A stretch of DNA of 64,000 nt from Platycnemis pennipes (GCA_933228895.1 OW121852.1:54974872-55038871), one strand, 5' to 3'. Numbered from the stretch's first letter, positions 1 through 12,326 are shown. A program made the numbers and translations. Notes: a model not told the origin generated them from the letters alone.

Positions 1-1260
1 GAACCTGGATGATATTCCCTTTAACAAATAATCTAGAAAAGGAATATATATAGTAAGGCGGTAATACTCTTCAATAGTATGAATATTCGACCTATTTGTT
101 TGACGGCCGGTTATTCTGCGGACCGTGATTTCTGTACCCATTTCATTTGTAAGGGCCTCAGCCATATTGAAATGTTTTTTGAATCCATCCGTGCTAGTTT
201 CACGTTGCCTCTGCAGACTGGCTGTGGTCATATTGATAAGCTGAACTGCAGAAATTATATCAATTTCAATGGCTTGTAATGATCGAGATAAAGGCAGCGT
301 GATTCCTAAAATATCAGCGAGGATTACCAAGCTTACAAGAAATTCCGATGACATGATAGCTTGGAGCAGCGAAAATGCAGGTGTAGCACTTCTAACCCCT
401 TCTTCAGCCATTTTTTTGCAACATTCCAGGAAGACATGGTAAGACGTCCAAAAATGTCAAATCAGCTTCGTGTCTTTCCACCCATCTGGTCTCACACATT
501 TTTTAAATTATATTTTGTTTTTCCTTTGGCAGATGAACTTGCATTTCTTCCCTGAGGAGATTTATTCGTTGAGCTGACTCACTAAAGAAAGTTGCTACAG
601 TTGAGATAACCCCTACAGTATTTTTTATGCTGGGTATGGTGAAGGCAGTACTAATAACCAAGTTGAGTTGGTGGCTTGCACAATGAGTAAAAAAGGCTAA
701 AGGCTGAATGCTAGATATGCATGCCTGAACACCTTTTATTTTACCACTCATGTTGGCTCCTCCATAGTATGCCTACACCGACAAAATGCCATATCCAGGT
801 TAAGGTTTTCGATCGCCTTCAAATTATACTGAGCAATGATTTCACCAGTAAGTTTAACAACTTCGACAAACATGAGAAAGTCTTCTTGGATTTCATTTTT
901 ATCTACATCGAAATAGCGAATACAAATGGTCAGTTGCTTACAAACAGACACATCTGTGGTCTCATCAGCTATAATAGTAAAATATTTGGCCTTTTTAATT
1001 TTGTTTGTTATTTTGGTTGTGATTAATTCCCCACAGCACTCAATCAAGTCATTTTGTGTCGACTTGCTTATGTAGGAAGCGTTTTTAGCACACGTTTTTA
1101 CGTGTTCATGCAGTATCTCATCTCCAGCATCGATTCTGAGAACCATCACATTCAATCCCTTTACCAGTCTCTGCAACTGCATATCGTCTGTTTTATTTTG
1201 TTTTTTTTGTAAAGAAATACGCACTTAAGTTATGTTGTCTTTTTCTATCTTTGTCACTCA
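1..1260 (-). pseudogene. hAT-superfamily transposase relic (DUF4371-type), runs off left edge
   Basis: Read on the minus strand. Residues from about 1224 to 760 include a segment ending in IIADETTDVS and then CIRYFD, the RNase H-fold start typical of DUF4371/hAT transposases of the ZNF862-like kind. The next frame (about 751-503) gives MSGKIKGVQA and HCASHQLNLV, the usual following motif, so a frameshift lies near 750-770. Between about 500 and 360 an in-frame TGA interrupts CVRPDGWKDTK. From 357 to base 1 the frame is open and gives the conserved GRQTNRSN and EEYYRL..IPFLDYL region. The C-terminal dimerisation part would be left of base 1. The frameshift and stop make it inactive. Family assignment rests on motif recognition and is fairly secure. 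Confidence 0.85.
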
Positions 1261-1774
1261 TTATAGATAATATCGATCGTTACGCACAAAATTATCTAAC
1301 TTATGTAAGTATGACAATCAATTACTGAATTGGTTAATAAGATAAAAATCTAAAACCTTACTTCAGAAATTATAGCTACTATGTAAATGGAATTTCTCCA
1401 ATCAATGTTATCATTATTTGTTTAGTTGTCTGTTTGTTATACACTCTTGTGGGCAAGACAAATCTAACGACAGCTCAAAATAAGTATTACCAACAAAATA
1501 TCAAAATCGATACCTACCTATGTCACGTTCCTGCCGCTTGTAACTATAGCGGTGGCTGACGCTGCCGATGGATGTGTTCCACATTGACGTAGTTGCCACA
1601 AGCGAGGATGGATGCACATGAGAACCATCACATTCAATGCCTTTACCAGTTTCCGTAACTGTATCGTCCGTTTTTTGTTTTTTTTATAGAAATACGCACT
1701 CAAGTTATTTTGTCTTTTTCTATCTTTGTCACTCATTTATAGATAATATCACTCGTTACGCACTAAATTACGCA
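1138..1774. repeat. Direct duplication of the hAT relic 5' region
   Basis: The stretch at about 1138-1290 recurs at about 1619-1774 with moderate divergence. Both contain, on the minus strand, the start MSDKDRKRQ.NLSAYF followed by the same downstream codons. The second copy diverges after the codons for VMVLMC. Between the copies (1291-1618) I see nothing recognisable. This suggests two overlapping insertions or a local duplication of the transposon's 5' end. Confidence 0.7.
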
Positions 1775-2429
1775 ATATTAACAATAGCAAACACTAGAAA
1801 CTAACTTGGCCGGACGTTCGCGACTAACTGCGTAGAAGTCGAACCCTCGGCCCTCCCCTCGCCCCGTCGTCTCACACACGCGCCTACGCTCATTCTTCTA
1901 TCGTAATTTAATTTCAATACATTGACGTCGCCGTCCTTATATACTGCGTCCCTAAAAACATTGTCTTCGTCCTCCTCATCGTCAACTTCGCGGTCTTCGT
2001 CCCAGATAAAATCCCAGAGAAAAGGAACACACAGCACTAGTAGTTACGACAATGTAGCGATCTATTCAAAGGGTGCCTAGCACGGCGGCAGAGCACCAGT
2101 GGTCGAAATCAGCGAATGAGAGGCGGCCGAATGATGGGCGCGTATTCTGCCGCTACAGATATTCTCACGAGCTGATTTTGTAGCGGCAAGCAAAAGATGC
2201 CCGGGTGTTTTGAAGTGCACTACAAAGTTCATGGTCCCCCCATGAGTCCCCTTCCCACTTGGGCTATGTTTTTTTTGTCGAGCGCTGACTAGCGAATGAC
2301 CAATGTCCACCGGCAAATCTGTCTTCTTGACTCCAGGCTCAAATCATTGAGGCTCCGTAATGCACAAAACTAAACGAACGTAATTATAACGGGACCATAT
2401 TAAAAATCTTGTCTATTTTTTAAGCTTCT
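1775..2429. other. Unassigned moderately GC-rich stretch
   Basis: No recognisable gene or element. Short open frames on the minus strand (for example 2037-1801 and 2316-2077) have no family resemblance I can name. It could be the 5' flank of the hAT relic or older repeat DNA. Confidence 0.4.
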
Positions 2430-2469
2430 GGGGGGGGCGACACGTGCCCCCCCCCCCCCCCCCCCCCCC
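2430..2469. repeat. G-run / 23-bp poly-C tract
   Basis: A G-run at 2430-2437 is followed by CGACACGTG and then 23 consecutive C residues at 2447-2469, so the two runs could pair as a hairpin. It is followed by CTAAATCCGCCTATG. The arrangement looks like the GC-rich end of a transposable element, but I cannot assign a family. Homopolymer length is the least reliable part of any assembly. Confidence 0.7.
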
Positions 2470-2503
2470 GCTAAATCCGCCTATGAAAGCAAAGATCGTA
2501 GTA

Positions 2504-4141
2504 CAGTTGAGCACCCTTAATCCGGGAACCCCTAATCCGGGAGCACCTATAATCCGGCAATTTTACCATGACTATCTGGTACTTAGTGGAAAATGCCGAA
2601 ACGTTTTTAACCGGAACATTGCTTCATAACCTGCCGAGATATTATTCTTATATTAATACCGAGATACCATTCTTAACGTTAATTTTACTATTTCGAGAAT
2701 CAGAATAATTTAAACATATTAATGTCTGGTACTTCGCCTACACTGGAATTATTCTGGAACTTGAAGTAAACATATAAATTTGACGACATCGCCGAGACGG
2801 AATACGACTAATTTACAGATCGGCCACTTACAATGGCGCGCGCATTTTTGATTGACCACTAGACGTAATTTGTTATATTCTAATATTTCACGCAAAACAT
2901 GTCTCATCCATACAGTTGTGAAAACAGCACAAAACATTAACCATCGCAGAAAAAGTGCAAGTTGTGAAAAAGCTTGATGCCGTTGCATCAGTAAAGCGTT
3001 TCACTGAAACATACTACGTGGGATCTCCAACAATATAGCACATTAAGAAGCTGAAAGAGAAAAATCATCAAAATTTTACTGTTAAAGTGACACGATCAGA
3101 AGTAGATAACAGAGAAAAACTATAAAAGAAGATTTAAGTGCTGTTTTAGATAGCCTGGTTTCGATATCGAATACGCAATATTGCGTCGGAGTGAAGGCCT
3201 TAGTTAGTATTTCTGGCCAAATGCTAATGGAGCAGGATAAACTCTTTTAGAAATATACGTGATCAATCCTAAAGACGTGATTCGGGAAATTTCACGTGCA
3301 GGCAATAGCATTTCACCATCCGTTCTAAAAACACGCGTGGTTTAAATTGTGGACTGCTTTAAGGTTTGATATAGACGAAATAATTGGGGATTTAAAAAAT
3401 TTCATGTTTCTGAGGATAAAAATATGATGATGGAGTTTGCAAACATCATCCATAACCCTGAATTAAAGGAAATGGAATTGGTAAATTTATACGAAAGGAT
3501 AGTTAGCGGCCACGATATTCTCACCACACAACATATCATAGATGATGAAATCATTGCATTGGTAATTAATAACAATAAATCCGAGTGGGGATGACGATGA
3601 TCAGCCTGAAATTGTTGAAGGAAGACTACTCTTGATGTTGGTCTTTAAAGAATAATCCAGTCCGGTCGCCAGCGGCGTCGTAGTGATGGGCGTACAAACG
3701 ACACCCACGCGTTGGTATCGCGCTGAATCAGCTGATAACAAATCGAGCGCGGTAGGAAATTATATTACGCAAAGTACAGCATAAGAAATATCAATTTTTA
3801 TACCCTTTTCCAATAACAATATGAAACTTTTATATGCGCAGCAATACGCACAATGCTTAGATTCCGTTATTTTCACTCACTCCGCAACTTCGATAATTTT
3901 AAATAATAACTTTGTGTATTAAGAAACCATTTCTTTCTGATTATTCTCAGTAACTCTTTTTACAATAATGTTCAGTTAATGGCAAACGAATATATTTTGT
4001 TACAAATAATTGACTCCTATCAATGAAAACATCCCGGGCGTCAGAAATAGACTAGTTGCCATGCATGACCCATAGTCCGGCAAAATCCCTAATCCGGCAT
4101 CACTTCGGTCCCGACTGTGCCGGATTAAAGATGCTCAACTG
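2504..4141. mobile_element. Tigger/pogo-like element, family A (complete ends)
   Basis: The termini are inverted: CAGTTGAGCACCCTTAATCC at the left and its complement ending GATGCTCAACTG at the right. TA lies immediately outside both ends (2502-2503, 4142-4143), the target duplication of the Tc1/mariner group. Around 2935-3100 the plus strand encodes a degraded CENP-B-type N-terminal helix-turn-helix (TIAEKVQVVKKLDAVASVKR, then an interrupted HIKKLKEK). Around 3410-3590 there is a C-terminal acidic region (DDEIIALVINNN). Stops and frameshifts, plus loss of the central DDE region, make it non-autonomous. A second copy lies at 58678-59530. Confidence 0.9.
2930..3600 (+). pseudogene. Tigger-type transposase remnant in family A
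   Basis: Only the N-terminal DNA-binding region and a C-terminal acidic tail can be read, in shifting frames. The catalytic domain is not visible, so the element has a large internal deletion. The orthologous stretch at about 59115-59260 shows the same motif with different damage, so the two copies decayed independently. Confidence 0.75.
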
Positions 4142-4143
4142 TA

Positions 4144-7100
4144 ATATAATTTTACGGTGCATCCCTTAAAAGTATCCTTGTAAATAGGCAATCAACACTG
4201 CTCCCACGAAAAAAAACTAATAAGTTATCGTTCAACTTCGATTTTAAGTAAAATAATGCAATATGCAACTGTAAATTAACTATTTGTCAGAAGCGGAGAT
4301 CTTAATCCTTAAAATGGTACCTCAATCATCGATATTGGTTTCGTATGAAGGGACGTATTTACCCAATTTTGAATTTCGGGAATCTTGCGAGGGCATCGAA
4401 AATCCCGGCGCTTATTTCACAGAGAGGGAGCATGTATGTAGGAAAGTAATTTCAACGATCAGCAATAGATGGCCACTGTAAGAAAGTAAATTCCTGTACA
4501 GTTTATTGTATTCATAGAGATTATTTATGATGATTTTGTGGTTGAAAAAGTTTTTACGTGAAAGAACAATGAGTCAGTTAACGAAAAAAAATATTTTAAA
4601 ATTCTTATTCTCATAAGGAGCGGGTGCTATGAATATTTAAAGTGAACTCTCACGATCAGGTGTTCCGCAAATAGTTATGGAGTAGCCCAGGCTTAGTACC
4701 TTCGATCGCCGACAGAGCATGATTGGTTCTCTGCCTTTGCAATGTCTTTTACTGGCCCGGTGACGCCGCCACTATGGCCCACCCTTGTAGCTGGTCGTAA
4801 TTGACGCCGCGGGGCTTTGCATCCATGAAGCCGATCCTCTTGAGGTGGCGTGGCTCACTCGGCAGAGTAGGTGTATGCGGTTCTCCGCTCCGTGGGTTAG
4901 CTTGAGAGAGGGGACTAAAGGGAGGGGGAGTCCGTCGTGGTGATGACGGCTCCATTGCAGAGGGACCAGTCGTGGTTGATGGCTGGTACCTCGAGGGCGG
5001 GGGGAGTTTCCCGGAGGGGAGGCTCCCCCTCTGCCCTGGGGTGGAAAATTTATCAAAGGGGGGGGTCTATGTCGATTATTTCATCACTCTAATACTGTCT
5101 CAATATCCAAAAAACATTATCTTCTTATACCATTTCTTCGAAATGAATTTAAGAATGTAAGGTAGGAAACTTGGGTTATGAAAGTGTCCACCTAAAAACC
5201 CCACCCCCAATCAATTGTGTTTTCAAGTCTGTTTCCGCACTAATAGGCGCTTCAGACCGGGAGGAAAGGTATAAGGATAGGGATGGAAGGGATGGGGGCT
5301 CTTCTTCCCACCCCCAATCCCCCGGGAGCAAGTTCCCTCTGTTTCATGTCTTCCGTTTTCTACATATTGATTATTACTTATTATTTTTCCTCATTTTCTC
5401 ACTTAATTATGGCTATATTCAAGCGGAGTTTCCTCAGTTGCAATTTTCTTATTTTACTCCACCGTACCATTACACTTTATTTACATTAACATTTATACTT
5501 CTCTCCAAAATCATGATACGCACCCCACCCTTAGTTCCTGCCCCTCCCTCGCTCCACTGACTTCTATATGCACCGGTAGGTGCTCCCCCACCCTTCAAAT
5601 ATCTTCCAACACATGATACAAATTCATACCCTAGTCATGTACTCATCTCGACAGAGTTTTGGAAGACTTCATCCATCATTCACCAATAAAATACAGCCTT
5701 CATTCACACCTTTACCTCTGACTGTTGCACAGCGAGGGATGAGCATTCAATGAGCATTAAACACTACGAGTTCAATTAATTTTTTTTATTTTCATTTCAA
5801 AATCATACAGTTTTTATCAACTCTTGCCACTACAATAGAATGGCTTTCGCATTCATTATTGACAATATCAATGTTGCTATCACTTTAATATGTCTACAAA
5901 ATCTGCTGTTGCTGCTTTCTGCACCAAATCGGAACTCAGATCCTGCCTCTTGCTGCCCATCACCTAAGCTCAGTAAAACCTGAAATGAAAACATTCTTCA
6001 AGTCTCACCCACGAATGTCATTTGCATCCAGGTTGTCATGCATTCCACTCAGGTCTATCAACATTCAAGTAATCATTATCTGTTTCTCCCAAGGTTTTCA
6101 CCTCACGCCACTTCAACTATCCTCAGATTCAACATCTCAGTAGACCACGAATCACCCTCACCACAGCATTTTACACTACATGCAATTTTATTTCATTTCC
6201 ACCCTGCAACACTTGAAATAATGAGTTACCTTGGACGATGGGGAAGAGAACCTGCTTGGGGAAGAAACACTTTTAGCTCCCCAATAAGACACTTAGCGTG
6301 AAGCAATTGCATTCTACATAGCCCTCTCTCTATGGCTTACATCCCATTTAACATAGTAATCAATCCATTTAAAACTGAAATCATCAGATCTTTCAAGCTA
6401 CTCTAGTCTTCGTACATATTTTTTCAATACCACTACCTCCTAATACCCTGTTTTCCAACATTACCTCTACCTAGGCAATCAAGAACACAAAGTGATGCCA
6501 ATCTGTAATGAAAGTAGAGATACAGTTGCATATCTCATTTTCTGCTCCAGTACATGCCATGGAATATTATTCAAGACAACGATTCATCATATTTAGTTAA
6601 ACTGACAAAAGCACAGTAATTATGTACAATTGATTTTTTTATCCTAAAATTATTAGCAATATACTGATGTATGTACTATAATTCAAAGCATGGTCTATAT
6701 TGAAACAAGTCTTCCAACGCTCCAAACTGTACAATTAAGGTTAAAACATTTTAAATAATATAAACAGAAAAAGTATAAAACATAGGCCACGTGGGAAATG
6801 GATGCAGGAAGTGCCAAATGGATGGATAGTTTCAGCTAAACTCCCTCATCAGCCACTCTTCTGTTACACTTCCTGAAGTATGGCAGAGAACAGCACTTAC
6901 CTACAGACATGAAAATCCAAAAAAGAGAGTTATTAGAGAATGGCACTCACAATGCAACAATATACATATATATGGTAAAAAAATTACTTCAATTAAAATG
7001 TTAATTTAAAATATTACTGGGCAGAGGCCTGAGGTATTTCTCCAAAATTTTTATCATTGTAATAGACTTGACCCCATGTTGCTGCACTCAAAGGTCACGG

Positions 7101-8613
7101 ATATTTGTAACAACGAAAACATTCTGGAATGCGCATTTGGGCATTCAAATGGAAGTCTGCCAATGTTTGATGCACTAAATTCAACAAATATCATGATTAA
7201 AACTGCAAAATTAATTAATACCAAAGTTAACAGTCTTTGGATAATACATTTTATCATCCTGAAAACAAGTTAATACCATATCAAAATATCCCATAAATTA
7301 CAAAAATATATCAATTGTCACAATCTGATTCCAAATGAATCATACATTCACGTGCAATGCTCAAGAAACATATGAGACCTACAGAACACTTCAAGTAGGT
7401 ATCCATTAAAATACAAATGAGCACGAGTCATGCTATTTTTTACCACACAACCATCTGAATTTACTTTAAGACTCATTTGCTGATTCATGATAACATACCT
7501 AAAGGCCAAGTAGAGGTAACTCACAGGAAGGATCATGGCTGAATCCTAAAGTAATATCAGAAGAGAGAACAGTGGAGACAAGGAGTCATGTGAGGAATCA
7601 GCCTTACATCATGTAAAGGTCAAAAGAAATGTAAAATGACTTTAAAGTGCACAAAATATACAGGAGATACTCGATAATTGGAGGGATGCTTGGGATGTTC
7701 TACTAATGACGATAACATATTATATTGAAATTTTTAAGAAAAAGATTCTCACGGAATATCTTAAAAACTGCACATCATATTAGCCTGCTTTACTGTTAAG
7801 AATGTAGAAACCCAAGCAAAATTCCAAGAATGTATTTTTATCCTGCTCCATTTTTTATACATAAGACACAGTAGTTTCTATGGCACTTTTCTACTAGTTG
7901 ATCACTTCATTAGTTAACATTGTAAATTATTAGGACCAAAGTGGCAAACTCATGGTTGGAAATAAAATGAACTATTTAAAATTGTGTCATGCATTACCAC
8001 CAGTATCTATTTATTTCTGGGCTCATTTTTAAGCAATATTTTGGGTTTTAGTTTGCTTCATTTTGAGTTATAAGTAATATTTTGATGGATTTTTAAGTTC
8101 TTCACATAATATGCATGCACGTAATTCTTGAACATTATTAAAATCCAGCAAATGTTGCATTCCATTTTTAAATGACAAATACCAAAAATATGATTAAAAA
8201 AAAGAAATTCTACATAAATTAACATATAATTTAACAAGAAAATACGGTATAATTGGATTTTCTGTAGGTCTTATTATTACTTATTATTTTTCTTTGAGTG
8301 TATTGGTTAAAATAAGTGACATTAGAAAATTTGCTTTCATTGCTTCTCAGCCACAAGCACACTTACTTTGCATGTATGTAACTACAGTCATTCACCATGT
8401 AGGAATTCACTGATTACCTCTTCATAGGATCAAATGGTATAAGACCTAAAAACGAGTGAGGTGACCACCTATCATTTCCACTCAAAGGGTTCCACCTAAT
8501 AAATAGATTTGTGAAAGAGACGATAAAATCTGTTTGGGCTCTTGCTAACCCATAACTTGAATTTAAGAACTGTAACTGTCAACTATCACATGATTTTAGT
8601 TAACGGCAATACT
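4144..8613. other. 4.5 kb without a recognisable gene
   Basis: A GC-rich patch at about 4690-5060 gives overlapping minus-strand frames without family resemblance. From about 5560 to 8610 the DNA is AT-rich with scattered stops in all frames. I see no tRNA, no clear terminal inverted repeats and no exon-like block. It may include untranslated or intergenic DNA. Confidence 0.5.
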
Positions 8614-9113
8614 TAGTAACCTTAGTATACAGATGGCTCTAGGAAAGAAGGAAAAGCGGGAGCAGGGGTCTACAACTGTAGCAACCAAGGAAGCTCTCAC
8701 TCCCTCTGGGAAAATATGTCATGGTATTCCAGGCAGAGTTATATGCACTTCTGACCTGCACATATGTCATTAAGAAGATTGGGATGTTCAACAGACAGAT
8801 ACACATATACACGGATGTCAGGCAGCTCTAGAGGCGCTGACATCACCATGGTGCAAATCACAGCTGCTGCAGTAGTGTTGTGAGGCACTCAATGATAAAG
8901 GTAGCTGTGGCAAGGTGGAACTTTACTGGGTGCCTCGTCATACAGGCATATCTGGAAACGAGATGGTTGATGAACTGGCAAGGTCTGGATCTAGCTGCAA
9001 TCCAATTGGACCAGAGCCAATCATACCTATTGCTACCTCAATAGGGATAACAGAAATTAGAATGTGGGGCTTCAGAGATCTGGCGAACCACACGTCTTAG
9101 ACAGGCCAAACTA

Positions 9114-10280
9114 CGAGGTCTGTTAGAAAAGTATCCAACCTTTGGCCTGGAAAAAAAACTGACATATCTGGAGCATTGGAAACCTACTCACCCTCAAAGT
9201 AGTTTCCTTGGGACTCCACACACTTCTCCCAGTGGTGCCGCCATTGTTGGAAGCATTCCGAGAAAGCCTCTATCAGAATGGAGTTTAGCTCGGCTGTCAT
9301 TGCAACCATAATGTCCTCTCTTGTCTGAAACCGCATTCCTTTCAATAGCCTCTTCAGTTTGGGGAACAAGCAGAAGTCACAGGGGGCCATATCAGGAGAG
9401 TTAGGAGCCTGTTTAACCACAACTCCGGTCTCTTGCACCGCACAGCATCACGTAGGTGGCGGAGGACATCTCTGTAGTACTCTTTGGTGATTGGTTGGTT
9501 GGTTATTTAGGGGAGGCGACCGACAGCTGAGGTCATTTGCGCCATTTTAGGATAGGTGGGTAATTGGGCAATGGTAGGAGTTTTCAGGGAACGGAGGAAG
9601 GGTGGAGAGAAACCTGGCATTAGCCTACTCTTAACGAAAGGCGCCAAGGGGACCACGACTCAACGTCCCATCCAACAGACGGAGTACTGAACTTGAAATG
9701 GCCTCCACTAGGCACTCAAGTGGGGACCGGTTTTCCACTGAAAAATACGCCACTGCCGGGAATCGAACCCGGGCCCTCGGGATGGGAGGCCAGTACCCTA
9801 TCCCCTTTGGTGATTGCTTGACCCTGAGGTCCGTACTCGTGGTGTACCATACCATGGGAGTCAAAGAAAACAGTCAGCATCACTTTGATGTTGCTGCACA
9901 CTTGGCGGGCCTTCTTTGGAATACTTCCACTGTCATGACTGGGATCACTCCTTAATCTGTGTGATGCCCATAGCATCGTCACTGAAAGCCATCTGAATCT
10001 TCCGAATGGTTTCCACCTGGCTGTTGCCCAGTTTCTAGCAGAATTTGATGCAGTAGCACTGCTCCGGTCGTTCCTTTATTCCTTGGAATGAAAAACCAAT
10101 GAGAGCACTATACACTACCTCACTCAAATGCTGCTTGCCAGCAACAGACACTATTGAAAGGTGGGAAAAATTCATGCATGCACACGAAGGTTCAAGGTCG
10201 GCTCATGTAAGCCCGCTTGATTCAAATCCATCAGGTTTTCGGAAAAAAAATAAGGTTGGATACTTTTCTAACAGACCTCG
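9114..10280 (-). mobile_element. Mariner element, internally deleted, inserted in the LINE
   Basis: Perfect terminal repeats CGAGGTCTGTTAGAAAAGTA (continuing TCCAACCTT) and their complement bound the element, with TA on each side (9112-9113, 10281-10282). Removing it rejoins the LINE frame. On the minus strand the order is: N-terminal mariner helix-turn-helix (CYCIKFC, KLGNSQVETIRKIQ) near 10080-9960; a jump to SNIKVMLTVFFDSHGMVHHE near 9905-9850; then, beyond a SINE insertion, NSPDMAPCDFCLFPKLKRLL near 9400-9340, which holds the third catalytic Asp of the DD34D motif. The part between the DNA-binding region and SNIKVML is deleted and stops are present, so it is inactive. Confidence 0.93.
9494..9805 (-). 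mobile_element. tRNA-derived SINE inserted in the mariner
   Basis: Flanked by the 11-bp direct repeat TTTGGTGATTG at 9483-9493 and 9806-9816. Read on the minus strand it begins with a tRNA-related head whose B box is GGGTTCGATTCCCGG, has a conserved body, and ends in CGCCTCCCCTAAATAACCAA followed by CCAACC-type repeats, as expected for a tail borrowed from a LINE partner. A more diverged relative sits at about 25755-26085 in the same orientation. Confidence 0.9.
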
Positions 10281-10698
10281 TACACATAGGAGAACCTAGG
10301 CCTGGGCTTGCCAAAAGACTCACTAAACAGGGGTCAATAACGACCGGTAGTTGGACTCTTCACTAGGCACTTCCAGGTGATGAGGCACCTGCACCTCCTG
10401 GGAATCTTAATTCACCTAGGTGCAGGTGGTGTAAAGAAGGGGATAAATCCACATCCCACATATTATGTGAGTGCCCCCTGTGATGAGGACTCGAAATAGG
10501 TACCTGGGTTCACCATTTTTGGAACTTAGGGAGGTAAGGGAGTCCCCATAGGGGACCTGTTGGCCTTCAGCAAGGCGATTGGCCTCTATGGGTGATTTCT
10601 CCAGAAGGGTGGTTGGCACAATGGACCAATGTGCCTCTAGTGCCTCCTTTGTAAGGAACTCCACCACAATAATTATCTATTTATCTAGTAACCTTAGT

Positions 10699-10929
10699 CT
10701 CAATATCCTTATTCCTTTGCCATAGGTTTTGGGGAAGCCTTCCTTTCAGAAACAAAGGACAGCATTTCCCAAGCCCATCAGTCTTCATCTCCTATCTAAC
10801 ACTAACAATACTTTCTTAATTTTCTAATGACACTTCTTTCCTTTACTGATACTCCTGGGATATTCTCAGAATGTATTTGGAATATTCCTCGCAGTTACTA
10901 GGTTATCGTCAACTACATGTGTCTGTGCA
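10699..10929. other. Short AT-rich spacer
   Basis: Nothing recognised between the LINE and the Penelope-like fragment. Confidence 0.4.
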
Positions 10930-11450
10930 TTGAAGCTTTCGCGGCTCATGATGATAAATAATTGGACATACGGGTGTATGCCGCGTCGTATATCGGATTT
11001 TGCCCTGACGTTTCGTGACCGACTGCTGGTCACTTTTTCAAGGGAATGATGGTAGTGTTTGGCGCTGCTGGCTTTTTATTCATTTCAAGTGGGAGAGGTG
11101 GGAGGAGGGGGTGAGGAGTAAGAACTGGAGGGGGAAGATGAGGAAATGCTGTGGATGACTGGGTTCCATGTACTGCTAATTCTCAATCCGGTGTGTCTGT
11201 TAAAATTACTCTTGTTTTTCTTTATTTCGATGGCTTCACGGATGAGTCTTGGTTTAAAATGTTTTTCCTTGGCGATGACTTTTTCAAAGTCGATCGTGTG
11301 TCCCGTGGCTTCGTGCTCCGCTACGGCCGACTTTGTCGAGTACCCCAGTCGAACCATGGCGAACCATTACCAGGCTACTTCAAAATAGTGATCTTTTTTC
11401 GCCATGATTTTGAAACTTGCAACTTAGAACGTGAAGTGCTTCATTGCTGC
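10930..11450 (-). mobile_element. Penelope-like retroelement, 3' fragment
   Basis: The minus strand from 11357 to about 11085 encodes STKSAVAEHEATGHTIDF, then KHFKPRLIREAIEI and NFNRHTGLRISSTWNPVI. This is the C-terminal part of the GIY-YIG endonuclease region of Penelope-like element proteins, ending close to the usual stop. Downstream (lower coordinates) comes a non-coding tail with CGAAACGTC typical of Penelope-like long terminal repeats. The reverse transcriptase is absent, so the copy is 5'-truncated at about 11400-11450. Confidence 0.85.
11003..11044 (-). ncRNA. Degenerate hammerhead-like core in the Penelope tail
   Basis: On the minus strand, CTTGAAAAA is followed by the stem GTGACC-loop-GGTCAC and then CGAAACGTC. 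Penelope-like elements are known to carry hammerhead ribozymes with CTGANGA-stem-GAAAC-GTC layout in their terminal repeats. The stem and the GAAAC/GTC half are intact here, but the CTGATGA half is altered, so self-cleavage is doubtful. Confidence 0.45.
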
Positions 11451-11589
11451 AGAGCTCACACATGAGTTTGAAAGGTGGGGGCATGAGCTTTTGCAAATGT
11501 TGCCAGATTTGCTGCAGAATGGATAAAGGGGGGGAGAGACTTTAACTTACATTTTGAAAAAAGAGGCCATATTGGGTCCTTGGCACTAA

Positions 11590-11815
11590 TTGGGCCTAAT
11601 AGGAAAAGGTTTCGTTCAGCTACAAACAAAGACTATGATACACTAATGTATGATTGGCTAATGCAAGCCAGGAGGAAAAATATTCCTGTATATGGACCTA
11701 TCCTCCAAGAAAAGGCTTGAGAGGAAGCATTAAAGCTGGGATTAGAAGATTTTCAAGCTTCAAATAGATGGCAGAGAAGTTCAAAATGAGGTGAAACCTA
11801 ATCTCTTTGAAAATA
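11590..11815 (+). pseudogene. Tigger/pogo transposase fragment (second CENP-B helix-turn-helix)
   Basis: The plus strand reads ATNKDYDTLMYDWLMQARRK, then NIPVYGPILQEKA, a stop, and LEDFQASNRW. This is the standard HTH_Tnp_Tc5/CENP-B second DNA-binding motif. No terminal repeats could be matched around it. It is an isolated, broken fragment. Confidence 0.75.
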
Positions 11816-12045
11816 TGCGGAAGTGAGGCACTGGTATCTCTTGATGTTCAAGACAAGTGGAAGGAAACCTTGCTGAACTCATTAATGGTAATGACAAAAA
11901 AGACATTTAATGCAGATGAAGCAGGCTTTTTATATGCTTTTCTTTTGTTCACTTTTCCATGGGTCCACGTTTCCATCCACAGGTCCGTTTCCATGGTTAC
12001 CACTTTAAAACTATAATATACTTCAATTGCATCAATTTCCTATGT

Positions 12046-12118
12046 CTAGCATGGCGTAGTGGTTAGTGCATTGGATTATTCATGTTAGAAACTCTGGTTT
12101 TAATCCCCCAGTTGGCAA
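12046..12118 (+). repeat. tRNA-like SINE head
   Basis: TGGCGTAGTGGTTAGTGC resembles an A box, and GGTTTTAATCCCC, about 35 bp later, resembles a decayed B box. The segment lacks a clean acceptor stem and is followed by a T-run. I read it as a tRNA-derived SINE or tRNA pseudogene and not a functional tRNA. Confidence 0.6.
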
Positions 12119-12326
12119 TTTTTTTTCACTCGAAAAACTTAAAAAAGATTTCAATGTGTTGACTTTCTTAATTATAAATGAATCATTACTCATAGTTCAT
12201 GAAGCACATTAATGTGATTTTATCCCAATATATGTGAAACATGTTCCAGGAAACCTGTTCAAAATGAATATTTTTGTGCCTTTTGTCTGGCAATATTTCT
12301 CTGACAAAGTTCTTCATGTACGATTG

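Larger units (their letters stand above)
8627..10685 (+). mobile_element. 5'-truncated non-LTR retrotransposon (LINE), split by a mariner
   Basis: The insertion is bounded by 13-bp direct repeats TAGTAACCTTAGT at 8614-8626 and 10686-10698. It starts inside the RNase H domain (YTDGSRKEGKAGAGVY), continues with FQAELYALL and LYWVPRHTGISGNEMVDELA, and after the mariner resumes with CRWCKEG..HILCECP and a short C-terminus. The 3' tail contains ACAATGGACCAATGTG and ends in an AT-rich repeat before the duplication. This is the normal outcome of target-primed reverse transcription: a 5'-truncated copy. An RNase H domain downstream of reverse transcriptase points to the I/Jockey/R1 group; I cannot place the clade more finely. 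Several frameshifts are present. Confidence 0.88.

Noticed and set aside
4749..5056. Overlapping minus-strand ORFs in the GC-rich patch.
   Set aside because: Two overlapping frames, proline/arginine-rich by composition, with no family resemblance. Probably chance frames.
12046..12118. Functional tRNA gene.
   Set aside because: B box is decayed (GGTTTTAATC) and no clean acceptor stem forms.
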